Source: Cordylochernes scorpioides
Taxonomy: Eukaryota > Arthropoda > Arachnida > Pseudoscorpiones > Chernetidae
Direction of reading: 5' to 3'
NCBI GenBank assembly: GCA_030710605.1
Contig: CP092863.1
Span: 143,250,623-143,314,622, forward strand
Length of the DNA: 64,000 nucleotides
The notes beneath the pieces are model-generated. The model was given only the letters and a program-made list of their open reading frames with translations, was not told the DNA's origin and made no database searches. The stretch's first letter is position 1. Every line of letters starts with the position of its first letter. The translations under genes were made by a program, and so were the position numbers. This document shows positions 11,071-20,916 of this stretch, piece after piece.

Positions 11071-11517
11071 TTTTATTTAAATTATTTTTTATTGATTTAT
11101 AAGAAAGATAACAAATAAAATGATGACTTATAACAACATTAAACAAAGGAAACTTATCTTCTAACTATTATCTCCAATTTCTTACACACATATATACTCT
11201 GTGTGAACAATTAATACATTAATTACACTAAAATAAATATATATAGCAATATTTCTGAGAATTTTAGCTTTTGAAATATTATCTTCTCCATACAAAGTAC
11301 AAATTATATTTTATATATTACCAAGTTACAAATAAGACACGCTATATCCGTTCTGGATAATTGCGCGTGAAACTATTTACAATAATTGTAGTAGAGTAGG
11401 TAACAGAATTATCAAAAAGAAAATAAACAATTAAGAAAATGAGCATTGAATAAACAAGATATATCGTCTGATATTTAAAATAATTTGACTCTTTTCTTGA
11501 ATTGAAAACATTGTAAT
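11070..11517. other. AT-rich spacer with a LINE 3' tail
   Basis: Positions 11318-11440 (minus) match a LINE-like 3' tail also present on the plus strand at 48130-48260 (ATATCCGTTCTGGATAATTG against CAATTATCCAGATCGGATAT). No coding part remains. Confidence 0.5.
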
Positions 11518-11931
11518 TCTATATACAGTTACGAGCGTCATCAATTCTTCATATTTTAATCAGTTTTCATCTGTCACGGTTTGCTTTTTTTTTTTGGAAT
11601 GGCGCCCTCCTATTGGTTGGCTACGATCACGCCACCTTTGCTCCCCCCCCCCACTCGCTTTTTCGTTTTTGTAACTATTGTGTTGGAGCGGGTCGCTCCT
11701 TAAATAAATACATTTATTAGTTAATAACCAAATGGAATCCTCTCTTTCTTTTTCCCAGTAAGAGACGCCTACGGAAGCCAACAGTACATAGACAGATAAA
11801 GCACATAGGCTATAGTTATTAACTAACATATGCATTTATTTAAGGCGCCAATTTATAATTGTAACAAATAATATTTGAATCAAAACATTCAATCGGGTAA
11901 AACACGGGCGTTGCCCGGGTCATTCGGCTAG
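11518..11931 (+). mobile_element. Non-autonomous Helitron
   Basis: Starts near TCTATATACAGTTACGAGC and ends in a GC hairpin (GGGCGTTGCCCGGG) about 10 nt before the terminal CTAG at 11928-11931, followed by T. These are the Helitron 5' TC, 3' hairpin and CTRR signatures. The last about 90 bp, from GGCGCCAATTTATAATTG, are shared with the copies ending at 21444 and 42986. The interior differs and includes a C-run and a minus frame of no known family. Confidence 0.7.
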
Positions 11932-12344
11932 TATACGTCTAGGCAGGCCTAACTCCATATCGAGGTTAAACTTTTCACCCGGGTTTGTTCAAATATTTGA
12001 GGTATGGAATAAGAAGTAGCAAATAAATATACATATAGGCTCTGACTTATATGTATATATATATAGATATTTGCTAATAGAAAGCCAAAACCTACATTAG
12101 TAATATACATTATTAATATATAATCTTCCCTAATGGAATTTTATTTTCCTATAGTTATAATAAAATTGAGAGTTTTCCTCTAGGGCAGTTTTGTTAATAG
12201 AATTTCCATTCTGCAAATATTGGTTTTAAATATTATTAGATAATTATATATAATTAATTAAATAAACCGTGTGTAAACTTCTTCATAATTAGAACTTCTC
12301 ATATGGAAACCTTTCACTTTTTATTATTATTATTCTTAGTATAT

Positions 12345-12385
12345 GTGATACTATCCATGATAATCATGGTGGGTAGTTAGTTACT
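12345..12385. repeat. SINE 3'-end fragment
   Basis: CCATGATAATCATGGTGGG is the reverse of the SINE tail motif at 31575-31600. Confidence 0.5.
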
Positions 12386-12479
12386 GCTAGGTATATTAAT
12401 TTAAAGAATTTTTCTCTATGTAAATAAATTATATAGATATATGAATAAATATAAATTGATGATGATAACATTAGCTAGC

Positions 12480-12895
12480 CTATGATTATAAACAATACTT
12501 AAAATTATACCGCATAAGTTTCTTTTCTATGAAAAATCAATATTTATTTTAAATAGAAATATTTACTATTTCTAACTTTTTTTTTTTTCATGAAGTATGA
12601 GAGGGTGAAAATATGAAGAGTAATGGCGAACGGGAAAAATAAAAGTGTCCAGGGTCGGGAATCGAACCCACAACCTTCTGCTTACCGGGCAGGTGCAATG
12701 CCCACTAGGCTAACCTGGACGTTATTTCTCCGTTCGTAAATAATACTTAAAGTAACTTATAATACATTATAAAGGACTGCGGCGTGTGATTATAAACAAT
12801 ACTTAAAATTATACCGCATAAGTTTCTTTTCTATGAAAAATCAATATTTATTTTAAAGAGAAATATTTACTATTTCTAACTTTTTTCTAGCATAT
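12480..12895. mobile_element. Family G fold-back with tRNA-like centre, rearranged
   Basis: A left arm at 12480-12640 is followed by a tRNA-like segment (12645-12722). Part of the left arm is then repeated directly (12783-12890) instead of a clean inverse arm. Related to 9035-9350 and 22495-22860. Confidence 0.65.
12645..12722 (-). pseudogene. tRNA-like sequence in a fold-back element
   Basis: On the minus strand it starts GTCCAGGTTAGCCTAGTGGG, keeps a B-box (GGTTCGATTCC) and ends CCTGGAC, so the acceptor ends pair. The predicted anticodon loop CCGGTAA has GGT (Thr-like) but lacks U33, so it is tRNA-derived rather than a working tRNA. Similar copies lie at 21130-21204 and 22640-22705. Confidence 0.6.
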
Positions 12896-13144
12896 GATTA
12901 TTAACAATTGGCAACTTAGTTAGTGCCTTCTTGATTCTTGTTTTTTGTTTTTTTTTTTTCTTCTTAATTCTTAAATTTTACTTTTGTAGTTTCTATGCAT
13001 AAAGATAACATTAAAAATATATTTAAGTAACATTTTCTCTTTTTTACCACAAAAACACCAACAGTTACTACTATTACTTTTTTATTAATAAATAGAGTTG
13101 TGGCGTCTTATATCTTTTTTATAATTTATCGAAATCTACAAACC

Positions 13145-13198
13145 TGTGATAATGACAGATTTTTACTGTAAGTTACATCACATGTTTACACATGTGCA
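13145..13198 (+). repeat. SINE fragment, left of the LINE
   Basis: TTTTACTGTAAGTTACATCA and the ACATGTGCA segment belong to the SINE body. It continues at 13692-13760 after the LINE insertion. Confidence 0.5.
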
Positions 13199-13691
13199 TT
13201 ATTATTATTATTATTTATTTAAGTAACCCAGGTTCCTGGAGCGTACAGAAGTCGCCAACTACCCGGGATGTCCTTCTGACCTAAGTCTTCTTGGATTTAT
13301 ATACAATGCCAGTGGAAGTCCAATTAATGAGGTGTCGCCAGGCAGATTTCTTTCTTGGGAGATTTTCTAGGGATGCTGAACATATGTTGGTGATACCTAG
13401 GAGAGTGGCTGTCTGGAATCTTTGGTATTGGAAGGTTGGGCAAGTGAAGAGGAGGTGGTCTACGGTTTGGTCTTCATCTTGGCGGTGGGGGCAAATTGGG
13501 TCTTCTTTCGATACCGTTGCAAGGTCTGCCTGAATGTAACCATGGCCGGTCAGGATTGTTGTGGAGGTAGATCCATGCTTGATGTTTCGAAGCATTTGGA
13601 GGAGTAGTTTCGGGGTAGCAGCAAATCTTCGTAGATTTCTGGTGGAGTAATCTTGGATGTAGAGGTCTGTCCACATTTTAAGGGTTATCTG
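13199..13691 (-). mobile_element. 5'-truncated LINE with (TAA)n tail and TSD
   Basis: The minus frame 13676-13281 (131 codons) is a LINE ORF2 C-terminus: LTGHGYIQADL, then C-P-H...H.L..C (CPHRQDED..DHLLFTCP), the zinc knuckle after the RNase H region in R1/Jockey-type elements. A 3' UTR and an (AAT)n tail (13199-13217) follow. The 9-bp repeat ACATGTGCA at 13190-13198 and 13692-13700 is the target-site duplication. It sits in a SINE fragment. Confidence 0.8.
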
Positions 13692-13744
13692 ACATGTGCA
13701 ATTAGACTTTTGTACTTACAAATGTAAGTCTCGAGATATAATTT

Positions 13745-13870
13745 AACCAGCACGTATCATCCATAAACCACGCACGTATATTTTCAGAATTTTGATTTTC
13801 AAACAGAAATAATGTAATATATTTTTCTCTCAATATATAATAGGTATTTAAAATATGTATATAATAATGT
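13745..13870 (+). repeat. Unoccupied copy of a Helitron target repeat
   Basis: CAGCACGTATCATCC ... GCACGTATATTTTC ... AATGTAATATATTTTTCTC matches both flanks of the Helitron at about 42667-42986 but lacks the Helitron. It therefore serves as the empty site. Confidence 0.6.
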
Positions 13871-13909
13871 ATTGAAAATAGAGCAATCCATAGATAAATC
13901 TTTAATTAA

Positions 13910-14105
13910 AAAGGCATATAATGGATCAAAATAATTTATTTTAACAATATTTGAGTTGGCTGAACGCCAACCTTTATCAAAATGTTAAAACATTTGTTGA
14001 CACACTTTAAAATGTTATAACACCTTGATAAAGGTTGGCGTTCAGCCAACTGAAATATTGCTAAAATAAATGATATTTTGATCCAACATATGCCTTTTTT
14101 ATTAT
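13910..14105. mobile_element. Family F fold-back (Penelope-like terminal repeat)
   Basis: Inverted arms around about 13998: GTTGGCTGAACGCCAACC ... and its reverse, each ending in CAATATTTGAG/GAAATATTG and a TTTTGATCCAA-type outer end. The core (TTGATAAAGG ... CAACTGAAATATT) is a degenerate hammerhead pattern with the GAAA box kept. Relatives: 23385-23462, 23806-24095, 28720-28806, 30030-30370 and 44008-44465. Confidence 0.6.
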
Positions 14106-14167
14106 ATAATAATGTGTATATAAAAATTGTATTTATTATTAAGTTGTTAACGTAATAAATCCTTTTA

Positions 14168-14600
14168 TTAGGAAAAAGGCATCTCCTTATCGTGCAACTG
14201 AAAGTTGCTGATGGCTGGCGCCATCTATCGTAATAAATATCAACTATTCTCGTTGATTTTTAATTATTCCAGAATTGACCAAATACCCATTCTTGATTAA
14301 TCAAGAAAAGCTAACCACGGACGCGTTTCGGGCTGTTGGCCCTCATCAACGTGGTGCAAGCTGTACCTCAACGACCAAAAAAATTGGTCATTAAGGCATC
14401 CTGAAAAATCATGAAACGGGTAGTTAAGGCCAGAATTGCGTGAGAACGCTACACAATGCGAAAAAATAGTACAAATGAGATATTGTACTGGGATAAGGTG
14501 CATAAATTAGGTAATAAATCCTGTTGAAGGACTGACAAGTCCGAAAGCTTGAAAATAAAAATTGCACAAGAAACTTAACCCTGGAAGCTTCATTTATTTT
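14168..14600. mobile_element. Family B hammerhead repeat plus D-type tail
   Basis: Positions 14168-14415 are a family B copy (CATCTCCTTATCGTGCAACT ... GGCGCCATCTATCG ...). Positions 14519-14590 carry another terminal type (GTTGAAGGAC...GTCCGAAAGCTTG), repeated at 43275-43365, a diverged relative of the hammerhead at 47211-47250. Confidence 0.6.
14314..14355 (-). ncRNA. Hammerhead ribozyme copy, one core change (family B)
   Basis: Minus strand: ACCACG / CGTGGT stem I pairs perfectly, stem II is GGGCC-AACA-GCCC, GAAAC is intact, stem III is ACG/CGT and the cleavage triplet is GTC. The first core box is TTGATGA instead of CTGATGA, which breaks the conserved C3-G8 pair, so cleavage is doubtful. 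Confidence 0.65.
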
Positions 14601-14785
14601 ATAACTTACAAATGTGTTTGGCTAATTGTACTTACAAGTTATGAGGTTTGACTTTTGAAAGACTCATTGGTCATTGGATAAATTTATAATTTAAAAAAAA
14701 AAGGTGGTCAATGTGGGATTCGAACCCGTGTCATTTCTGTCGAAATTCGAAGGTTAATACCATTCGGCTACAGAACCATTATCTA
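14588..14785 (-). mobile_element. SINE copy with tRNA-like head
   Basis: Minus strand: tRNA-like head at 14705-14781 (GGTTCTGTAGCCGAATGG A-box side, GGGTTCGAATCCCAC B-box), followed by a shortened SINE body that keeps the ACTTACAAATGTG segment. Confidence 0.6.
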
Positions 14786-14789
14786 TAAA

Positions 14790-15281
14790 AATGAAGATAT
14801 ATATTATAAAGTATCTTCAATGATAATTTTCTTGTCATTTCAGAAGCTTCTGAAAAAGACAAACGGTTCTAATCGTCTAAATTATTAATTGATAAATGAA
14901 TTATGGATTACTCAATCTTCTATATATATATGTTATGAATATTTTGTTGTTGTTGTTAGATAAAGGGTTGATAAGACAAAGGATCGATAAGATAAAGGGT
15001 TGAAGGTGCAGGCGTGATAAAAAAAGATAATTATTTACCGTCAAGTAGCTTTTATTTTTAATTACTTGAGGAAAGATTACACATTAGTTATTTTCACATT
15101 ATATTAAATTTATAAAGTTGATCCTATATTTTAGTGATTTAAAAGGATAGATATGTTAACTACGCATATTTACAACAAAACTGAAAGTCTTTCTAAAACA
15201 GATGATAACAAAAGTAAAATTATCAATGAATAAAATAAAATATATATTTTTTAAAATATAGAAATATTTGAGTTTTTAGAT

Positions 15282-15314
<33 letters not shown>

Positions 15315-15765
15315 ATGACTGAATGGATTTAATAAAAACATATTTCCCCATTGAGTAAAAATGATATATCATTCCTAAAAGATTTGTATCCTGAAACATT
15401 TTTTCTGATGTTTAGCACTTTTTTTCTTTCATCACACCTTTTCTAATCTGTTCCATCCCAATCAATAGCAATATATCATAGTGTTTTTTATTCTTCATAC
15501 CATATTATTTTAACACATCGATAAATTTCAAAAAATAAAACTTTTTGATGTAATATATTGTCAAATATTTCATAGTTTAAATCTTGGAATTCTTATAAAA
15601 CTTTACGCTCATTTTATTTTGTAGTTTTGTTGTTATATCTATAAAATATATTCAATTATTATGTTTTAGAATTTATAATCTTTGTGAATTTATAATTATT
15701 TTTTTATTCAATAAATAATAAAATCTTGTATAATTTCTATTTGTACTGTACGAAAAATATAATAT
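14790..15765. other. AT-rich spacer, no gene seen
   Basis: Includes a (TTG)n run near 14946 and a (TA)n tract near 15285-15313. No coding signal. Confidence 0.5.
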
Positions 15766-15960
15766 ACACTCACATGAACAAAACTTAAGGAAGTTGAATC
15801 TTCCAACATGTATATCGGGATTCAGACAATAACTCTGAAAGATATTACAGTGACCTTTATTGAAGACACACGAGATAACCAAGTGTAATTAAAATTTCCT
15901 CTGTCTCTTTCAAAAACAGACGACCGGTGACATCAAAGACTTTCCACTTCCTTGTATTCA
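15765..15960 (-). mobile_element. Single-unit copy of the 123-bp MITE
   Basis: Runs from ACACTCACATGAACAAAACT to the outer end GACGACCGGTGACATC ... CTTTCCACTTCCTTG. One internal unit only. The right terminus is degraded. Confidence 0.7.
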
Positions 15961-15964
15961 TATA

Positions 15965-16400
15965 TGTATATTGAAAATTCCAAAAATAATAATTAGAAAA
16001 AATATTGAATTCAGAAATATTTTCATTCTACAATTTTATTCCTTAATATTTAATTAAAAATATATAAATATATTATTATTTTTTTAAATATGAATAAGAA
16101 CAAAAGAATAAAACAAAGATAAATTATTATATCAAAAGTATATACACACACCCAATAGTTATTAAAAAATAATCAAGATATAAATTCTTTATGGATATTA
16201 ATGAAAAATCTAATTTACTATCATAGAGAAATTATGAAGTTCAACTTTGTATATTTTATTCTAATATATTCAAAATGATATTATTTTATTAATGTGTAAC
16301 ATTATTAAAACATTATTTCGAACCACTCGAAAAACTCAAAATATTTTAAGAATATCGAGAATTTAAAACTCGACCTCATGTATTTAGTACATAAAATGTG
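15965..16400. other. AT-rich spacer, no gene seen
   Basis: Only A/T-rich low-complexity sequence. Confidence 0.5.
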
Positions 16401-16403
16401 AAC

Positions 16404-16845
16404 ATACACTCATGGACAAAACTTAAAGAATTGGAATGTCTCTGATGTCGCCGGTCGTCTATTTTTGTTAAGAAGACAGTCAATTTTGTTCACACTTGGT
16501 TATCTATTATGTCTTCAATAAAGGTCACTGTAATATATATCAAAGTTATTGTCTCAATCCCGATATACATGCTGAAAGGTATAACTTCCTTAAGTTTTGT
16601 TCACACTTGGTTATCTCGTTTGTCTTCAATAAAGGTCACTGTAATATCTTTTAGATTTATTGTCTGAATCTCAATATACATGCTAAAAAGTACAACTTCC
16701 TTAAGTTTTGTCCATGAGTGTATACACACTTGGTTATCTCGTATGTCTTCAATAAAGGTCACTGTAATATCTTTCAGAGTTATTGTCTCAATCCCGATAT
16801 TCATGGTAAAAGGTACAACTTCCTTAAATTTGTCCATGAGTGTAT
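16404..16845 (+). repeat. 123-bp MITE with about 3 internal units
   Basis: Starts with the single-copy left end (ACACTCATGGACAAAACTTA, then GATGTCGCCGGTCGTC), then about three TTGGTTATCTCG ... units, ending AATTTGTCCATGAGTGTATA. Both MITE termini are present in inverse orientation. Confidence 0.8.
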
Positions 16846-16849
16846 ATTT

Positions 16850-17088
16850 GTTAAGAAATCTATATAAAGACAAAATACATTAGAGGATCAATATTTCAAA
16901 TAGATTTTGTCACAAAAGGCTTCCGGTTTGAAAAATGGACAGAGTTGACATTTCTGAGACATTGTCTTAGCTAAGTGATTTTTATTGGTTTTAGGGAGAG
17001 AGATAGAAATTCAATATATTTTCTATGCAAATATATCATTTATATTTTATTATACACCACGTACAAGTAGTATTGACTATGGTAATCA
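16850..17088. other. Spacer, no gene seen
   Basis: AT-rich, no supported feature. Confidence 0.45.
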
Positions 17089-17089
17089 C

Positions 17090-17440
17090 ACACACAAAAG
17101 TCTTTATTAGGGACATGCCCCATACAGATTCTCCCAATTAGGTAAGATAATAATCATCTTGTGTTATTTACATAGAAATTGAACTGGCTTTACTCTTCAT
17201 CTCAAAGTCATTCACTTGTTGACTGGTAGTTACATAATGATGATCTAAATATTTTATTGTAAGCTATTGCTTTAGAATTGTTTGCTGATATTCTTAAAGC
17301 AATAAGTAGGGTAAAAATGTTGGTACATTTAATTTGTTGATATAGGGCCTTCCTCTCTGCATCAAGGGCTGTACAATTAAGCAGGTAATTGGGGAGTTCT
17401 TTAGTAATTGGACTATGACAATCATGATGAGTATTAGTTG
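17090..17440 (-). mobile_element. LINE 3' fragment with (TG)n tail
   Basis: The minus strand keeps about 75 codons ending at a stop at 17208-17210, with H-D-C-H ... NYLLNCTALDAERKALYQQ. This matches the zinc-knuckle end of the LINE at 2392-3302 (HYIFDCAALSEERRKL). A 3' UTR follows with CCTAATAAAGACTTTTG and a (TG)n tail at 17090-17100. Both fragments belong to one LINE family. Confidence 0.75.
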
Positions 17441-17639
17441 ACAGTCATTTATAAATGACTACCTCCAGGAGAAGAAAACCATGTTTAGTCATGTTCTCAG
17501 TCTATGGTCTCTTATGGGAGTTTCTACTGTAGTTTGTTCACGATAGATATTTGAATGAAAACAATATTCTTGCAATATTCCATGCGTTATGTATTTCACA
17601 ACTTTTTCCTATTATATAAAAATTCAATTTCGTCCTAAT

Positions 17640-17800
17640 TTGCCTCTATTTACAAAATAAAATTCAACAATTCAATTTCAAAAGACCAAAGGTAGACGTC
17701 TTTCTTTATTTAAAAGTCCGCAAGCTTTCGGACAATGACCTTCTTCAACAGACTATTATGCAAATATAATAAACTAGAGAAGATATGATATATAAATATA
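17640..17800 (-). mobile_element. D-type terminal repeat fragment
   Basis: Minus strand CTGTTGAAGAAGG ... TGTCCGAAAGCTTGCGG resembles the hammerhead at 47211-47250 with a changed first core box. Probably a decayed Penelope-like terminal repeat. Confidence 0.4.
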
Positions 17801-18120
17801 GGCACAAGGCGCCTCTCACGTCAAAATAAACGTCAAAAACTGACGCTATCTATTGACTGTCGCCGCAAACTAGCGGCCTCGGGTCGGTGACAAAGCCACA
17901 ACACCAGCTTTGGCAAACTGAGAAGCGTCCACCTAGAGACCATGGTTTCGGGCTAATGGCCCTCGTCAGCCTAGGGCGGACTTTATTCCTGGAGATCCAT
18001 ACGGGATCCAATGGAATCTTCACAATCTACCAAAGGGGCATTTTGACGTTTATTTTGACGGGAGAGGCGCTCTGTGCTTCTATGGATCAATTTCTTCCCG
18101 GCAAATTTTCCATCTATATA
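17800..18120 (-). mobile_element. Family A hammerhead repeat
   Basis: Bounded by copies of the GAGAGGCG...CTGTGCTTCTATGGATCAA and GTCAAAATAAACGTCAAAA ends in inverse orientation. It contains an intact ribozyme at 17927-17981. A solo LTR is inserted just after its right end (18126). Confidence 0.7.
17927..17981 (-). ncRNA. Hammerhead ribozyme, intact core (family A)
   Basis: Minus strand: 5' stem I GTCCGCCCTAGG, CTGACGA, stem II GGGC-CATTA-GCCC, GAAA, stem III ACC/GGT with a two-base loop, cleavage triplet GTC, 3' stem I TCTAGGTGGAC. All invariant core positions are present and stem I pairs over about 10 bp with one bulge and one G-U. The very short stem III is typical of retroelement-borne type I hammerheads, which often cleave best as dimers. 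Confidence 0.85.
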
Positions 18121-18125
18121 TATAT

Positions 18126-18646
18126 TGTTACGTGCAAGGCCTCTAAACGGTTGCAACCTCCGCCAATAGATGGCGCTTTCGCCAGATTCCCTTGCTGGCC
18201 GATGTGGGAGTCGCCGACTGCTGTGGTCCCGTTTCCTGGGGAGGTTGGCTGTAAATACGCTTTTGTGTTGGCCCCAGGATGTAGGGTCATGTAAATACAC
18301 ATTGTCTGTTATTTTGTTTAGATGTAATGCTAGTAATAGATGACAATAAAAGAAGTGCTTCAAGTCTACGTGCCGCCTCCTGTCATTACTCTCGCCACTG
18401 CCATCATCGCCAGACTGCTGCTGCTGCTACTACTCTTCTGGTAAGTCTCTCGTGTCCCCCCACCAGTGGTAAGGCCGAGAGATACTGCCAGAGGAAGGGA
18501 GTTTCCACTGGAGAGGTGGAACTCAGGAAGTCTTTGGGTGGCCTGCGGGGAAAAGCTGCAAGGAAGAGCAACGGGAGCCTAAGTAGGTGAACCACGAAGG
18601 GAAGAAGCGCGTTGTCGCAAAGAACCAGTAGGGTAAACACGCGACA
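18126..18646 (+). mobile_element. Solo LTR of an LTR retrotransposon (candidate)
   Basis: A 521-bp GC-richer block starts TGTTACG and ends CGCGACA, flanked by ATAT at 18122-18125 and 18647-18650 (4-bp target duplication, weak because the target is TA-rich). It interrupts the TA-rich end of the family A repeat. It contains AATAAA at about 18343 and GTAAGTC-like splice-donor context at 18441. No internal region, PBS or polyprotein follows, so it is a solo LTR. Reading frames inside (18327-18590, 18404-18691) are incidental. Confidence 0.55.
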
Positions 18647-19106
18647 ATATATATGTCCGTAAGCTCTCAGCCTTTTAAATAAAGAAAACACTTCGCGTCT
18701 ACCGTTAAATTATTTCAGACATGCATTAATCGTATTAGAGCTCTCTCTCTCTCGCTAAAATCCATTACATTTATAATTTACTACAAAATGTTTAATGGTG
18801 GATGGGACACGATAAAATGACAATAGTTCTATTTGTTTCAACGGCCATTTGAAAGTAAATCTTGATTGTAAATCGGCTTAACTCTCCGTGAATAATTAAA
18901 ACACTCGCCAACAACAACTTGTATTCTTGAATAAATGTTATTTCTTTTCTTCAAATTACAATTTTATCATATATTTGTTCATTTTAGAATATAAATAAAA
19001 TGTCTTTTAGTCAAAATATATATTAAGAAAAAGAGTTGCGTCCTTTTATACTTTTTTAAAAATATAAACACAAGGTAATACGACCAAATCCAAACAAATA
19101 AATAAT

Positions 19107-19150
19107 GTGTGACGTTTCGGTGACAGCGTTGTTACCATCTTCAGACAAAA
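19107..19150 (-). ncRNA. Hammerhead ribozyme, Penelope type (family E, left)
   Basis: Minus strand: TTTTGT stem I, CTGAAGA, stem II GGTAACA/TGTCACC, GAAAC, two-base-pair stem III (AC/GT), cleavage after GTC, ACACA stem I. The core fits CUGANGA...GAAA. It is the left half of an inverted dimer with 19188-19231. Confidence 0.75.
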
Positions 19151-19187
19151 GTACTGAATGAGAAATTTTCCACAGCAATTCAGTACT

Positions 19188-19231
19188 TTTGTCTGAAGAT
19201 AGTAACAACGCTGTTACCGAAATGTCACACA
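19188..19231 (+). ncRNA. Hammerhead ribozyme, Penelope type (family E, right)
   Basis: CTGAAGA at 19193-19199, stem II with one mismatch, GAAA at 19219-19222, then TGTC. The base after GAAA is T where C is usual, weakening stem III. Confidence 0.65.
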
Positions 19232-19329
19232 CTATTTATTTATTTGGATTTGGTCTTATTACCTTGTGTTTATAATCTATAATCCAAATTGTGCTTCATC
19301 AATTCTTTTTAAATATATACTTTATTTGA

Positions 19330-19540
19330 ATAAAACTATATATGATCTAAGTCTTTTACATCAGCCACTTTGTCTATATACATTTTATGAACTCTGTCGA
19401 ATAATACATGTAAATTTGTAAATATTTAATTCTTAGTTCTAATTTGTTCTTTTGTTTGTTTACTCTGTAATATGCGTAAATATTTCAATATCGCGCCTGG
19501 TTGTGATTAATGAATAAACAAATAAAATAAAACAATATAA
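19330..19540 (+). mobile_element. LINE 3' end (no coding part)
   Basis: Shares TTTACATCAGCCACTTTG, CTCTGTCGAATAATACATGT and the TTTCAATATCGC end with the LINE at 25670-26105. Ends in an AATAAA-rich tail (about 19510-19535). Confidence 0.65.
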
Positions 19541-19780
19541 TTTTCTTTTATATTATTATTTTTTTGTAGAAAAAATTGCGAGCGCGAACTCAAAAGAAAT
19601 ATGAATATTCAAACATTTTAGAAAGAGTCTAGATTTTATATAATTCACAATTTCTTAATGTTATTTCATTTTTGTCTATTATATAATTGCGTGTAATTCA
19701 GATTTAATTCATTAATATAATATTATAAAATGAATATAATATGTTAATAATTGATGTATAACGATATATATGTAAATATA
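19540..19780. other. AT-rich spacer
   Basis: No feature recognised. Confidence 0.45.
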
Positions 19781-19782
19781 TA

Positions 19783-19984
19783 CACTCATGGACAAACAAT
19801 AAGTATGTAGAAAGTCTTTGATGTCGACGGTCGTCTATTTTTAAGGAGATAGAGACAATTTTGTTTACAATTGGTTATCTCGTGTGTCTTCAATAAAGGT
19901 CACTGTAATATCTTTCAGAGTTATTGTCTCAATCCCGATATACATGGTAAAAGGTACAACTTCCTTAAGTTTTGTCCATGAGTG
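19783..19984 (+). mobile_element. Complete single-unit MITE (parent of the 123-bp satellite)
   Basis: TIRs CACTCATGGACAAA... and ...TTTTGTCCATGAGTG, with TA on both sides (19781-19782, 19985-19986), as in Tc1/mariner-type elements. Single-copy left part (AAAGTCTTTGATGTCGACGG ... CAATTTTGTTTACAATTGG), then one copy of the 123-bp unit. Total 202 bp, no coding capacity. Confidence 0.8.
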
Positions 19985-20079
19985 TATATGGGTGCACAGT
20001 ATACACACTTATGGTTACAATGATAGAATGATTTTAAAATCAACATATATAAATGCTATATAAAGTTATAATACAATAT

Positions 20080-20350
20080 AATGCGGCTTATGATTGTAAA
20101 ACGACATTTTAAAATTATCCCGCATGTGTTTCTTTTAAACTAAAAATCTAAATTCCTATACCTGACACTTTTATTTTCCGTTTATCAAAGATAAGAAACA
20201 CATCCTCGCATGTCTTATATTCTTATACTTATTACTCTTCACAATTCATCCTTTCATACCTCATCCCTATGGTTAGAAATAATCGTTATTTCTCCTTAAA
20301 ATAAATTTAGAATTTTCGTTTAAAAGAAACACATGCGGGATAATTTTCAA
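20080..20350. mobile_element. Family G fold-back, diverged
   Basis: TTATCCCGCATGTGTTTCTT on the left is answered by AAAGAAACACATGCGGGATA on the right. The centre is rearranged and has lost the tRNA-like part. Confidence 0.65.
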
Positions 20351-20514
20351 ATGTCGCAATGTACAATGTGACATCTATACAGAACACGATAGAATATTGT
20401 CACTAAGTCTCCAGCGACACCAAGCATTTCTTGGCAGACAAAATAAACGTAAATCACAAGGTTTTTCCGTTAAGTTGATAGTGTGGATCTCTAGACCAAC
20501 TGGGAAAATCCAGG

Positions 20515-20916
20515 ACTCATATACACTCATTGACAAAACTTGAAGAGGTTGTACCATTTACCATGTATATCGGGATTGAGACAATAACTCTGAAATATAT
20601 TACAGTGACCTTTATTGAAGGCACACGAGATAACCCAATATACACTCATTGACAAAACTTAAAGAAGTTGTACCATTTATCATGTATATCGGGATTAAGA
20701 CAATAAATCTGAAATATATTACAGTGACCTATATTGAAGACACACGAGATAACCCAATATACACTCATTGACAAAACTTAAAGAAGTCGTACCATTTATC
20801 ATGTATATCGGGATTGAGACAATAACTCTGAAATAAATTACAGTGACCTTTATTGAAGACACACGAGAAAACCAATAAAGACTCATGGACAAAACTTAAG
20901 GAAGTTGTACCTTTTA
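20515..20916 (-). repeat. 123-bp satellite, left of a Helitron
   Basis: About three units in minus orientation. The last one breaks off after GTACCTTTTA at 20916 and resumes with TCATGTATATCGGG at 21445. Confidence 0.85.

Larger units (their letters stand above)
19060..19270. mobile_element. Family E inverted dimer
   Basis: Left AAATAAATAATGTGTGACG ... CAGACAAAAGTACTGAAT and right ATTCAGTACTTTTGTCTG ... GTCACACACTATTTATTTA are reverse complements separated by about 20 bp. Each half contains a hammerhead. Confidence 0.75.

Noticed and set aside
17887-18363. Frames of 126-135 codons on both strands
   Set aside because: They run across the family A ribozyme repeat into the LTR; no protein similarity recognised.
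18327-18691. Overlapping frames of 87 and 95 codons as a host gene
   Set aside because: They lie within a block with LTR-like ends (TGTTACG...CGACA); no domain.
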